DNA from: Flaviaestuariibacter sp.
GTDB lineage: Bacteria; Bacteroidota; Bacteroidia; Chitinophagales; Chitinophagaceae
Length of the DNA: 64,000 nucleotides
Direction of reading: 5' to 3'
Assembly: GCA_025963645.1 (NCBI GenBank)
Contig: JAOQAI010000017.1
Coordinates: forward strand, 212,754 to 276,753
The notes beneath the pieces are model-generated. The model made no database searches and was not told where the DNA came from. It saw only the letters and a program-made list of their open reading frames with translations. Each line of letters starts with the position of its first letter. Position 1 is the first letter of the stretch. The translations under genes were made by a program, and so were the position numbers. Below are positions 24,534-33,313 of the stretch, one piece after another.

Positions 24534-26696
24534 TTACATGCTCTTCTTTGGCTGAAACGCCGGGTAGCCTAGCGTCCAGTAAATAAAGCTCATGGTATCC
24601 GTGAACCGACTGATGAGGTCGGCTGTTGATTCCTGCGCACCGTGCCCGGAATCAAAGTTCACCCGCAGCAGCACGGGCTGACCTGATGGATTCAGTTCGC
24701 GCAGGCGGGCATAGGTCTTTGCCGAATGCCATACGGGCACACGATTATCATTAAAGCCATGCACAAACAGCACAGCGGGATAAGCCACGCCGCCCTTCAG
24801 GTGATGGTAGGTGCTCATTTCGTATAAGGCGTCAAAGCCTTCCTTGGTCGTTGTGCTTCCAAACTCGGTGATATTACCAAACCCGTTCGGTGCCCGTTCT
24901 GCTCCCACCATATCCAGGCAACCCACGGAGATCACCGCTGCCCGAAACAGGTCAGGGCGCTCGGTGATGCTCCGTCCTGCCGTTATGCCTCCGGCGCTGC
25001 CGCCGGAAAGCACCAGCTTCTTCGGGCTTGTCCACTTGTTTGCGATAAGATATTCCGCGCAGGCGATCACGTCCTTCCAGGTATTGGGCTTGGTGGCGAT
25101 CATGCCCGCTTTATGCCAGTCCTCGCCATAGATGCCGCCGCCCCGCACATGGGCTACCGCCCGCACATAACCGTTATTAAAGCGGATGTCATCTTCGGGC
25201 CAGTAATAGGGTTCGTCCTGGTGTCCGTAAGCGCCATACGCTGAAAAGCCCACATAGTTATTGCCATTGAGCACCGTGCCTTTTTTATACACCAGGGTCA
25301 TGGGTATCAGCACGCCATCAGCGCCCCTGGCTTTTACTTCCTTCACCTCCAGTCCCTTGGCCCCAATAGGTGCATATTGCTGGATGGGCGAAAGCGTAAT
25401 GCGGCCAGTGGCGGCGGTGTATTGATACAAGCCAAGCGTCCGTGTCCAGGAACTGATGGTGAGCGCAACATCGGAGGAGCGGGGGGAAACATAACTGAAG
25501 CGCACTTGCCCGGATACCGGCAGCGGCAGATCCTTGCGCTTATCCGTCGCATACGGAAACGCGATGAGCTTGCCGCCTTCATCGGACAGGGCGGTCAGTA
25601 GCAGTTGGTCCTTTGTGCCCCGCATTTCATTGATCACAAAGGATTGTTCGGGCAATACCGTCACCGGGTGTTGCAGGTCGGGGCGGCTCAGGCTGGTGCG
25701 CAACACCTTAAAGCGCGATGCATCCTTGTACGTCAACAGGTAAATAGCGTCTCCATGCGCCACATAGCTTACCACGCCATCGGCAAAATCGCAGATAGGG
25801 GTCCATTCGGAAGCGAGGGACAGTGTGGCTTTGGGCGTTACATAAATGCGCAGCTCCTTGCTCACCATATTCTTGACTATGCCCATCGCCCAGGGACAGG
25901 CTGCCGGCATATCCAGCTGGATCATATCCTCCCGCTTGCGCGGTATCTTTTGCGAAGCCCAATCAATGACCAGTTCGTCGGTAGTGCTATCCCGCCCGAT
26001 ACCATGCTTATAGATAACGGTACTGTCGTATTTGTGTACGGGGTCGCCCATGCCATAAAAAGGTGCGTATGCATAATACAACACCGAGTCGTACCGGTCG
26101 TCGAAAGCGAGCGGCATTTTACGCGGCCCGTTGAGATAGGTGTCGAGGTTCTTGCGCCCTGTCTTACGGTCGTCAATAAAGCTTATCGCTTCAGACTCGT
26201 TGCCACCCACTATCAATAAATAGGAGAGAAAACGATCGTGTGCACTGGTGAACAGGCCCGCCAGCGAAATATTGTTGCTCTTTAAATGGGGGAAGGCTTT
26301 TACCGGGTCCATCACCAGGTACTCCTTGCCCCTGGCGTCGTAGCGGTACAGCACCGGGTTGTTTTGTGTGGGGTAACGCTTGATGGCGTACCATTCCTTC
26401 GCAATGCGCTCCACTGAATTGATCTCTTCAAAGCCGGATTCCTCGAGTCGCTTCTTTACCTGCTTATACAAGGGTTGATAGCCGGGCAGGCTTTTCAGCA
26501 AGGCTGTTGCCCGGTCCGATTCGCTCTTCATCCACGACCTCACATTGGCGCTGCCGGTGTCTTCCAGTTTGCGGTACGGATCAGACACTATTGTTTTGTA
26601 GAAGGTGTCCGTTCTTTCGGTCTTGAAGGACGCGGTGGATTGGGTCATTGCCACCAGGGGCAGCAGTGCCAGCAGGGAGCACAAGGTTTTGGTCAT
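24534..26696 (-). CDS. Prolyl oligopeptidase family serine peptidase (S9)
   Basis: A 720-residue exported peptidase cleaving after proline in short peptides. The ATG at 26696 gives a proper signal peptide (MTKTLCSLLALLPLVAMTQS); the longer frame to 26768 adds an unlikely basic stretch. A seven-bladed propeller fills about residues 30-430. The catalytic domain carries Ser in LSGGSAGGITAGRSI, Asp in HGFNDNRVPVWHS and His in DSGHGAQES. The oxyanion/arginine stretch VRAVAHVRGGGIYGEDWH is also typical. A degraded copy of its 3' end seems to lie at 19760-19885. It probably degrades proline-rich peptides in the periplasm. Confidence 0.93.
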   Translation of the reverse strand: MTKTLCSLLALLPLVAMTQSTASFKTERTDTFYKTIVSDPYRKLEDTGSANVRSWMKSESDRATALLKSLPGYQPLYKQVKKRLEESGFEEINSVERIAKEWYAIKRYPTQNNPVLYRYDARGKEYLVMDPVKAFPHLKSNNISLAGLFTSAHDRFLSYLLIVGGNESEAISFIDDRKTGRKNLDTYLNGPRKMPLAFDDRYDSVLYYAYAPFYGMGDPVHKYDSTVIYKHGIGRDSTTDELVIDWASQKIPRKREDMIQLDMPAACPWAMGIVKNMVSKELRIYVTPKATLSLASEWTPICDFADGVVSYVAHGDAIYLLTYKDASRFKVLRTSLSRPDLQHPVTVLPEQSFVINEMRGTKDQLLLTALSDEGGKLIAFPYATDKRKDLPLPVSGQVRFSYVSPRSSDVALTISSWTRTLGLYQYTAATGRITLSPIQQYAPIGAKGLEVKEVKARGADGVLIPMTLVYKKGTVLNGNNYVGFSAYGAYGHQDEPYYWPEDDIRFNNGYVRAVAHVRGGGIYGEDWHKAGMIATKPNTWKDVIACAEYLIANKWTSPKKLVLSGGSAGGITAGRSITERPDLFRAAVISVGCLDMVGAERAPNGFGNITEFGSTTTKEGFDALYEMSTYHHLKGGVAYPAVLFVHGFNDNRVPVWHSAKTYARLRELNPSGQPVLLRVNFDSGHGAQESTADLISRFTDTMSFIYWTLGYPAFQPKKSM

Positions 26697-26865
26697 GGAG
26701 GAGAAGGTTTGCTTACAAGGTAAACCTTTTGATGGAAATCGTTTGGATACACACAACAGCCTGCCCATGCTAAGCGGCGGCCCTCTATCATCCTAAGCCT
26801 GACGAAGTTTTTTTTACTACTTTTTTTATGGAGTAAGATAATGGATAAAAGAAAAGAAACAGCGA

Positions 26866-27447
26866 CTAGATCCCGGCCTTCACACCCTTCTCTGCTGCCT
26901 CCGACACGGCAGCGCGGTGCAGGATTGTTTGTTGCGTCGCGGTATTAAAAGAAATTTCTATCCACCCGAAATACCGCTTGCTGTCGCGTAAGATATAGAA
27001 TGGTAAAAAGCGATGGGCAGCGTGCTTCCAGGGGCCTTCCCAGTAGAGGGTACCATTTACCAACTCCACCCGTTGCGCCAGTAGGATGGCGGGGGCATTG
27101 AACCAATCATAACCAGCGAAAGCTGTCGCATGGATAGTAGCGCCCGGTTCCAGCCGTGGACTTTCTTCTGCCGCATTGATCGGGAAAAAAGTATTGAACG
27201 AGCCGGTAGCATAGAACTGTGTCTTATCTCCCGGCAGCGAGGGGTCGCCTACGAGGATGACAGAAAAACCAAGGTCGCGGTGCCCGTCCCCGTCGAGGTC
27301 AAGAAAAGCCGGGGTTCCCCTACCAACAGCCTGGTCCTGCAGGTTGATATACCGCATGGAAGGCAAGGGTTCTGGTATTTCAGGACAGTTCTTTTTACAG
27401 GCTGAAAAACAAAGCGCAAAGACGGGTAGCAGGGAAAGAAACCGCAT
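26866..27447 (-). CDS. Lipoprotein of unknown function
   Basis: A 193-residue protein starting at the ATG at 27447, giving a signal peptide with lipobox (LPVFALCFSAC, lipidated Cys at about 18). Longer in-frame starts are rejected since they place the signal in mid-protein. The body has an Asp-rich FG-GAP/calcium-like stretch (FLDLDGDGHRDLGFSV), as in secreted beta-propeller or dockerin-like modules, then a mostly beta region. The DGDGHRD loop may bind calcium. I recognise no named family. It stands alone, with a 169-nt gap to the prolyl oligopeptidase gene. Confidence 0.7.
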   Translation of the reverse strand: MRFLSLLPVFALCFSACKKNCPEIPEPLPSMRYINLQDQAVGRGTPAFLDLDGDGHRDLGFSVILVGDPSLPGDKTQFYATGSFNTFFPINAAEESPRLEPGATIHATAFAGYDWFNAPAILLAQRVELVNGTLYWEGPWKHAAHRFLPFYILRDSKRYFGWIEISFNTATQQTILHRAAVSEAAEKGVKAGI

Positions 27448-27870
27448 AGTAAATTCTTTTACACGAAAGTCTGCGCTTCGTAACGAATACACAATGCTTA
27501 GGGGAATGAACTGCACCATGCATCGTATGAAATGCCCGGCAAGGAAATGTTGGTGTGTGTGGGATAGCCGTGGTATAGAACCACCATGAGGAGTGCAGTC
27601 TGTTTGTTCTTTTATACCACAACTGCCTTGGTTAAAGCCTTTCAACACAACATTACAAAGAATGAAAAATGAGCTAATACAACCGTATTTGTTGTTCAGC
27701 CAATCGAACGGGACATGACTAAAAATGCATATTAATTTCTACTATATGTATAGTTAAGTATCCGCTGAAACGTATAGCTGTGTTGCATTTCAGCGGATTT
27801 GCGTCTTTTTAAAGACAGATGTTTTATGGCATAAAAATTATGCATAAATGGCACACTAAAAATATGAAAC
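27448..27870. other. Intergenic region with hairpin at 27760-27798
   Basis: This 423-nt gap between divergent genes is AT-rich in its right half. It contains a perfect 11-bp inverted repeat, ATCCGCTGAAA at 27760-27770 with TTTCAGCGGAT at 27788-27798 (17-nt loop), followed by TTGCGTCTTTTT. This resembles a terminator but lies in the leader of the DUF4142 gene, so it may end a short leader RNA or small RNA. No open frame above 60 codons looks real. Confidence 0.45.
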
Positions 27871-28890
27871 ATGAAAAAGAAACTGGTCATTGCTTCGCTA
27901 TGTGCTTGCAGCATTTTTTTTGCCAATGCGCAAACAACAGGCACCACACAGGGTACCAATAAAAACACGAAAACAACAAACACATCAACCACAAAAAAAG
28001 GAGCGGCAACAAAGAAGAACACAACAACTACCAGCAGCTCGAACACCACCAAGGGTACGACTACTACCGGTAACACCACCACAACGAATGGCAAGGCTAC
28101 CGGCACCAATCGGAGTAACACAACAACCACAACCGGTACGGGGAATACAAACAATACGAGCGGCAGTGGCAATACAGGCACTAGCGGAAACATGGGTACT
28201 ACGGGTACTACGGGCACCACGGGAAATACCGGAACAACAGGCAATATGGGTACTACCGGAAATACGAATACTGGTACTATGGGTACCACCAATACAGGCA
28301 GCACCGGTACGGGTACAACCACCACAACCGGTACCGGAAATACCCAAGGTCACATGGGTATGGACCATAACGGCATGAATGGTAGCACCGACGCGGGTGG
28401 GCAAATGACATCAACAGGGCGCTATTCAGCAATGGGTGTGCGCACCGGTTCCCTGCATAGAAAAGATATGAAGTTTGTCATGCTCGCCAATAGCAGCAAT
28501 ATGCTGGAGATCAGAGCCAGCCAGTTGGCTTTACAGGCTGCCGGTAGCCAGGCGGTCAAAGATTTTGCTTCGATGATGGTGCAGCACCATACGATGGCCG
28601 CTACCGAAATGAAGACGATGCTGGCCAACAAGGGAGCTATGATACCCGACACCGCTATGCTGTCACGCCACCGCATGCAGATGGATCTGTTGCCCAACCT
28701 GCAGGGAGCGGCTTTCGACAAGGCCTATATGCGCATTATGGTGGATGCACACGAAGAAGATGTAGATGAATTTGAAGACGAAACAACCGATGCACGGGAC
28801 GCGGATATAAGAGCCTTTGCTACCCGCATGATGCCTATTTTACAAACTCATTATACCCGTGCGAAAGAACTTCGTAATCAGGTAAGATAA
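27871..28890 (+). CDS. DUF4142 protein with long Thr/Gly/Asn-rich low-complexity region
   Basis: A 339-residue exported protein. It has a signal peptide (KLVIASLCACSIFFANAQ), then about 150 residues made almost only of Thr, Gly, Asn, Ser and Lys (for example GTTGTTGNTGTTGNMGTTGN), then a Met/His/Asp segment (GHMGMDHNGMNG), and finally a four-helix DUF4142 domain (about 195-335) with FVMLANSSNMLEIRASQLAL and the ferritin-like MVQHHTMAATEMK. DUF4142 is a ferritin-like-fold envelope domain of unknown role. The linker lengthens the usual 170-190-residue form and may span the cell wall or bind metal. A terminator follows 18 nt after the stop codon. Confidence 0.85.
   Translation: MKKKLVIASLCACSIFFANAQTTGTTQGTNKNTKTTNTSTTKKGAATKKNTTTTSSSNTTKGTTTTGNTTTTNGKATGTNRSNTTTTTGTGNTNNTSGSGNTGTSGNMGTTGTTGTTGNTGTTGNMGTTGNTNTGTMGTTNTGSTGTGTTTTTGTGNTQGHMGMDHNGMNGSTDAGGQMTSTGRYSAMGVRTGSLHRKDMKFVMLANSSNMLEIRASQLALQAAGSQAVKDFASMMVQHHTMAATEMKTMLANKGAMIPDTAMLSRHRMQMDLLPNLQGAAFDKAYMRIMVDAHEEDVDEFEDETTDARDADIRAFATRMMPILQTHYTRAKELRNQVR
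28186..28340. repeat. Low-complexity GGTACTACGGG-type repeats within the DUF4142 gene
   Basis: Short direct repeats of GGTACTACGGG, GGAAATAC and GGCACC encode the Gly-Thr-Thr-Gly-Asn-Thr linker. All units are multiples of three, so length changes keep the frame. Confidence 0.6.
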
Positions 28891-28907
28891 ACAGGTAAAA
28901 TGTATGA

Positions 28908-28939
28908 AAAAAAACAGCCGCTTTAGTGGCTGTTTTTTT
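28908..28939 (+). terminator. Terminator after the DUF4142 gene
   Basis: An A-rich left arm ending CAGCC (28915-28919) pairs with GGCTG and a T run (28928-28939); the loop is 8 nt. It may act in both directions for the convergent outer-membrane pseudogene. Confidence 0.8.
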
Positions 28940-28981
28940 ACCGCCTTGCAGCTATTGAGGTATTCCGTTCTTCTCGCGTTA

Positions 28982-30440
28982 CTATTTTATCCGGCTGTTC
29001 TCGTTCTCCAATGCTGATGCCCGGCTCCTTGGACCTTTTGCAGCCGCATCGGCAAACCGGTAGGTAAAATTCAGCCGTATCTGCCGCGACTCGTAATAGC
29101 CATAGTTTCTCAGGTAAAATCCATTGAACTGTTGCTCCGAGCGGGAGCGGAGTCCTTTATAAATATCGGTAACGGAGAGCCGCAAGGTGCCCTTGGTTTT
29201 AAGAAGGGTTTTTTGCAGACCGAGGTCAACGCCGCTGGTGCCGCGACTGATCTCGTTGGCGCCGGCCAGCCGCCGGGAACTGTAATAAGCACCTATCTCG
29301 CCCGTCATTTGATACGGCAGCTTAATACGCTGCTGCAAATTAACACGGCCCGCCAATTGTCGCAGCTCGAGGGGACGGGCGGCATCGAAGGCAATGTCGT
29401 TATGTACCCGGAAGAGTACCCCGCTAAGGGTGGCGTCCCAGCCCTTCCGGAAAACCAGGTTATGTGTCAGCGTGAGGGAGAGGTGTTTTTGCACACCCAG
29501 GTTGCGTGGTATCATCACGATCTTGCTTCCCTGTAGTGTATCGGTGATGCGGGTGGCAAAGGCATCCGTATTAGCATAAGCCACGGACAGCACCGTGCCA
29601 CTTTTATAAACCCACTGCAACGCTACACGGTGCGTAAGCTGGGGCTGCAGGAAGGGGTTCCCCTGCCAGAAAGAAAGTTCGTCGAGCAGGTAGATAAACG
29701 GATTGAGATCCTGGTAAGCAGGGCGGTCAATTCGGCGGGCATAGACTAGCGAAAGGGCATGGTTAGCTGCCGGCTTCACCGCCACGCTAAAGGAGGGAAA
29801 AACATCAGTATAGGAGCGCTTAATCCCCTGGGTGGTATCCTTACCTGAAGCTTTAAAAAACAGTTGCCCGTCGGAAACCGTTCGCTCCACACGGACGCCT
29901 CCCTGGAAGGACCAGCCGCCCTTGGTCTTTTTATAGTTGACGTAGCCGGCTTGCACCCCTTCTTTGTAGTGGAAGGTGTTGGTTCGCTGATCATCCAGGC
30001 TGTCAGCAATAGGTAGCAAGTGAAAGAAGCTGGCGCCATTGCGGGTGCTGACGTCGGACAGCTTCATGCCGGTTTCAAGGGTGCCTTTGGCAACGGTGCG
30101 GGTGTAATCAAACTTAACTGCCTTCAGGTCTATGTCAATATCGGTAAAGGAGCGGTAGCGGTTCTGGCCCAATGGCGCTGACCCCGCATCGCGGTAGGCA
30201 TTGGATTGCAGGTTCGCATTGCCATTGTCAAAAGAGCCCCAATCCACATCAATGTTCACCGCGGCCCTTCTCGTTTTCGTACTTATAATTTGTATTCAGG
30301 TTATAGCGTTCGGTCCGCTGGAAGTAGTAGTCGTTAACGGCATAGAGGGTTTGCTCAAGGTCGGGTGCGTTTGGTTTGCTGATGCCGGTAGTGGTGCGGG
30401 TAATGCCTCCGCCAAAGACAAAGTTGCCGGTGAGCAGCAC
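28982..30440 (-). pseudogene. Outer-membrane beta-barrel receptor (OMP_b-brl_3 type), 5'-truncated and frameshifted
   Basis: The frame from 30259 to 28982 encodes 425 residues of a C-terminal beta-barrel of the TonB-receptor-like OMP_b-brl_3 family (YARRIDRPAYQDLNPFIYLL is its hallmark). The preceding barrel segment, LTGNFVFGGGITRTTTGISK through YNLNTNYKYENEKGR, lies in a different frame upstream of 30260, so a one-base shift splits the barrel at GR|VNIDVDWG. Homology stops at about 30440, where plus-strand coding of another broken gene begins. The N-terminal carboxypeptidase-like and plug domains (about 350-400 residues) are missing. A non-functional remnant is the simplest reading. Confidence 0.75.
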
Positions 30441-30746
30441 AAATTGCGCAAGCGCCGGGACAAGCTGGAAATATATTCGTTCCGTTACTATTATGCACTG
30501 GCAGAAAACGTAGCGGTAAATGGCTCTATGGGAAGGGAACACTTCGAGGTAGAGCCGGAAGGGGATGCCATAACCATAAATGTTTTCCGGTTCAATAGCA
30601 ATGGCCATAGGGAAGTCTCACCCTATTACAAGCGGATCTTCACACGTCGTGAGACCAAGCGCATCACCTTACAGGGTTTTGGTGGCGGTGATACGTTTGA
30701 CATTGGGAAAGACCTGCGGGGAATTTCTATAAGAACCATTAAATAG
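30441..30746 (+). pseudogene. Internal fragment of a metallophosphoesterase/BamA-like surface protein
   Basis: From about 30441 the plus strand reads KLRKRRDKLEIYSFRYYYAL, then FEVEPEGDAITINVFRFNSN and RRETKRITLQGFGGGDTFDI, stopping at 30746. This recalls the linker between the phosphoesterase and beta-barrel parts of the large Bacteroidota metallophosphoesterase/BamA-like proteins, where an ETKEIRLYGLDGDDVF-type motif is typical. Both ends are missing: the phosphoesterase domain before 30441 and the barrel after 30746. It abuts the truncated barrel gene on the other strand, pointing to a deletion or inversion joint. Identification is from family memory. Confidence 0.5.
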
Positions 30747-30785
30747 CCATGGTGGTTTATAGGGGTTCAACAATCACTTACCGCA

Positions 30786-31946
30786 TTATTCAAACACCAG
30801 CGTGAGCTTGAGGGATGGGCTGAAGTGGCGAAAGAAGTCATTGAAATAGAACTCGGGCTCCAGCATAATGTTTTTGGCTTGCAGACCCGGCAAGGTAAAC
30901 TTGAATGTATGCCGTTCAAACCAATCGCCATTACGGTTAACCAGGTAACCAAGCGAAACGTTGGTAGCAAAGTTTAGTTCTTTAGTATTAGTGCTGGAGA
31001 ACATATTGTACTTGTACTTGAAGGTGATGAAATCATTGCGGTCCATTGTGACCTTGCCACCCGCCGCCGCATTATTACGAAAGAAGAAATAGGGCTCCCA
31101 GAGCAGTATGAAATGCTGCTTTTGGTTAGTATATACGTCCCGTACAACCTCGAATCCAACACCAACAGACGGTGTCCAGGCACCCCTGGCATATTGAATC
31201 CCTACTTGTGTATATGGCGTAAAGCGGGTGCGCCGGGTATAGCCTTTAAGTTCGCCAATAGGCGCACCCAACTTTTTTTGCGTAACCACATTATAGGTGG
31301 CGGCAAACCGGTTGTAATAACTGTTCCGCGAGGAATTATAGAGATTTCGGCCCAGGTCGGCTTTCAGCGTGGTAAGCGCCCATTCCAGGTCGGATCCCTG
31401 GATGCTTGACAGGTCGGTGATATTATTGAGATAGAGGGTAACGAAATAGAGTTGATCCACATAAATCTTTTTCTTGTTGCTCGTCATCTCCCGCTTGGTG
31501 AGCAGGGAGATACGCAAGGTATCCTGCTCCATTTTTAGTTGGGCGGTATCGGTTCCTTTAATCCGAAAGAGATTGCCGGTCTGCGGGTATTCCAGGAACC
31601 GCAGGCGGGTGTCCACCGCATTCTGGTAATAGTCAATGCGGCGGCTGACCAGCGGCTTGTTGAAGCTGTCCGAAAAGGGCTGCAGCGTACGCCAGACCTG
31701 CTTCAGCAGCGAATCAAGATTGGTGAGGCTTTGCAGTTGTTCGATATAGCTTAGCTCGATGCTCAGCCGGTTACCGTTGTGCAGGTAAAAGTTGAAATTA
31801 TTTCTCAGCGTACCGGGCTTGGGACGATTGAACATGTTTTCGGTGCGGCTGCTTTGCGGGTACGCCTGGTCATAGATGACGATTTGGGACAAAAGGGAGC
31901 CTGTACCGGCAACTGCCAGCACCAGCAAGAGTGCAATTCGTTTCAT
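30786..31946 (-). CDS. Exported protein, probably an outer-membrane barrel, unknown family
   Basis: A 386-residue protein with a signal peptide (IALLLVLAVAGTGSLLSQ). The second half alternates hydrophobic and polar residues in strands (FTPYTQVGIQYARGAWTPSV, HTFKFTLPGLQAKNIMLEPE) and ends in a C-terminal aromatic-type strand, SPSLKLTLVFE, as in outer-membrane beta-barrels. The first half contains several helical, Asn/Leu-rich segments. I recognise no named family. It lies 7 nt after the anti-sigma-like gene and shares its strand with the ECF sigma gene, so the three probably form one operon and this protein may be a target or partner of that regulatory pair. Confidence 0.7.
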   Translation of the reverse strand: MKRIALLLVLAVAGTGSLLSQIVIYDQAYPQSSRTENMFNRPKPGTLRNNFNFYLHNGNRLSIELSYIEQLQSLTNLDSLLKQVWRTLQPFSDSFNKPLVSRRIDYYQNAVDTRLRFLEYPQTGNLFRIKGTDTAQLKMEQDTLRISLLTKREMTSNKKKIYVDQLYFVTLYLNNITDLSSIQGSDLEWALTTLKADLGRNLYNSSRNSYYNRFAATYNVVTQKKLGAPIGELKGYTRRTRFTPYTQVGIQYARGAWTPSVGVGFEVVRDVYTNQKQHFILLWEPYFFFRNNAAAGGKVTMDRNDFITFKYKYNMFSSTNTKELNFATNVSLGYLVNRNGDWFERHTFKFTLPGLQAKNIMLEPEFYFNDFFRHFSPSLKLTLVFE

Positions 31947-31953
31947 GATAGAT

Positions 31954-32652
31954 TTATTGAGAAGTATTTAATAGCCCTATGAGGGTTTTGGGATGCTTTT
32001 TTAACGGTTGTTCTTCGACGGTTGCAGGTTCATCCGCTGCCGCATTATACACAGGGCGCCGTAGAAAGCTATACGCAGGCTTTGTCGCTTCATTCAAGGT
32101 TTCTGCTGGCCATACGATCCTGCGCAGCTCGTTGGTATGAGCGATGCGAAAGCGTGGTTTGGGAATGCTTGTAATTACGGTTTCGGTAGACAGTGAAGGT
32201 ATCGCAGAACCGGTAGCAGGAAATGAATCCGTGGCTATAGCCAAAGTAGTTTCTTTTGCCAAATCCGCTGCTGGTAACGCTTTGGCGGCTACCCTAAACA
32301 AAACGCTTTTTACCGGACGGCCTGTTTTCTTTTCTGTCAGGCCAATGTTTTTGCCAATTGTTGTAGCCACTATTACTGGTGTCTGTACGCCCTTCTTTGG
32401 TTTCGATTCCGCCATCACTGCTTTGGACTTGTCACCTTTTTGTATGAAGAACCAGGTAGCGGTAAGGGAGAGCAATAAAACCGCGGCTGCCCACCAGCGG
32501 CTGACGGTGCGGCGCTTTTGTGCCGGTTGCAGGTGTGCTTCCAGCTTTTCCCATACAGCCGGCTGGTTAAACCGGAATCCATCGGGCAGGGAAGCCAAAC
32601 CTTCCAGCTTTTGTGCGGCGTTATTATTTTGAACCCATTCTTCGGAATGCAT
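31954..32652 (-). CDS. Anti-sigma-factor-like single-pass membrane protein
   Basis: A 232-residue protein with an N-terminal cytoplasmic part of about 50 residues (MHSEEWVQNNNAAQKLEGLA), one transmembrane helix (WWAAAVLLLSLTATWFFI), and a long Lys/Thr/Pro-rich periplasmic tail without a recognised domain. The start overlaps the ECF sigma gene by 29 nt. This position and topology match anti-sigma factors of Bacteroidota ECF systems, although the N-terminal region lacks a clear zinc-binding anti-sigma motif. The role is therefore inferred from context. Confidence 0.6.
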   Translation of the reverse strand: MHSEEWVQNNNAAQKLEGLASLPDGFRFNQPAVWEKLEAHLQPAQKRRTVSRWWAAAVLLLSLTATWFFIQKGDKSKAVMAESKPKKGVQTPVIVATTIGKNIGLTEKKTGRPVKSVLFRVAAKALPAADLAKETTLAIATDSFPATGSAIPSLSTETVITSIPKPRFRIAHTNELRRIVWPAETLNEATKPAYSFLRRPVYNAAADEPATVEEQPLKKHPKTLIGLLNTSQ

Positions 32653-33181
32653 AGTCGCTGTTTGAACTGATTAATAATTGTTGCAGCATCGCTTTCGCCT
32701 TGCTTAACTGCGATCGGGATGTGCCTTCGCTGATGCCCAACTGTTCGCTGATCTCTTTGTGCGAATACTTTTCGATGGCATATAAGTTAAACACGGTGCG
32801 GTAGCCTGTTGGCAACTGCGTGATCAGCTTAAAGATCTCTTCGGCACTAAGATGAGCCAACACTTCTTCATCTATGGCAATCTCCGTAGCCTCGTCCAGC
32901 GCAACCTGTAAAAAACTATGGTGCCGCAGGTGCATCAGGCATTGGCTGACCATGATCTTCCTTATCCAGCCTACCGTGGCGGCTTCGTTTACATACTGGA
33001 ACTGCGGAAGGGTGTCAAAGCATTTCAGGAATCCATTCATCATTACTTCCTCTGCCGCTTCGTCGGATCGTACGTAGCGCCTGCACAGGAGGAACATGGA
33101 TACCGCATACCTATCATATAGATATTTCTGCGCGGTAACGCTTCCCCTTTTACATTCCTTGAGCAGTTGTTCCAGTTCCAT
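32624..33181 (-). CDS. ECF-family RNA polymerase sigma factor
   Basis: A 185-residue sigma-70-family protein. Region 2 is seen at about residues 20-90 (YLYDRYAVSMFLLCRRYVRS, DEAAEEVMMNGFLKCF), with the polymerase-binding and -10-recognising helices; region 4 is at about 120-175 (LPTGYRTVFNLYAIEKYSHK then EISEQLGISEGTSRSQLSKA), the helix-turn-helix for the -35 element. It heads an operon with the overlapping membrane anti-sigma-like gene and an outer-membrane protein gene. Such sets usually respond to envelope signals and control their own promoter; that promoter should lie in 33182-33260. Confidence 0.92.
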   Translation of the reverse strand: MELEQLLKECKRGSVTAQKYLYDRYAVSMFLLCRRYVRSDEAAEEVMMNGFLKCFDTLPQFQYVNEAATVGWIRKIMVSQCLMHLRHHSFLQVALDEATEIAIDEEVLAHLSAEEIFKLITQLPTGYRTVFNLYAIEKYSHKEISEQLGISEGTSRSQLSKAKAMLQQLLISSNSDYAFRRMGSK

Positions 33182-33270
33182 TTGCCGTGTGTACTAAGAT
33201 AAATGCTATTTGTTGGTAAGGCGTTGCCTTGCGGGCAAGATTTATTTGCCACGGCTGCTGGATGACATAA

Positions 33271-33297
33271 AAAAAGCTCCTGATTAAGGAGCTTTTT
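33271..33297. terminator. Bidirectional terminator between the PfkB kinase and ECF sigma genes
   Basis: Perfect 11-bp stem (AAAAAGCTCCT at 33271-33281 with AGGAGCTTTTT at 33287-33297), 5-nt loop. It lies 16 nt behind the kinase stop codon (minus strand), so terminating that gene is its main role. Confidence 0.85.
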
Positions 33298-33313
33298 AAT
33301 GTATATATATCGC

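Noticed and set aside
25605..26219. Plus-strand frame of 204 codons
   Set aside because: Antisense of the prolyl oligopeptidase propeller; no start context or family similarity.
27732..28325. Minus-strand frame of 197 codons, Val/Pro-rich
   Set aside because: It is the antisense of the Thr/Gly/Asn-rich repeat of the DUF4142 gene; the low-complexity composition explains the long open frame.
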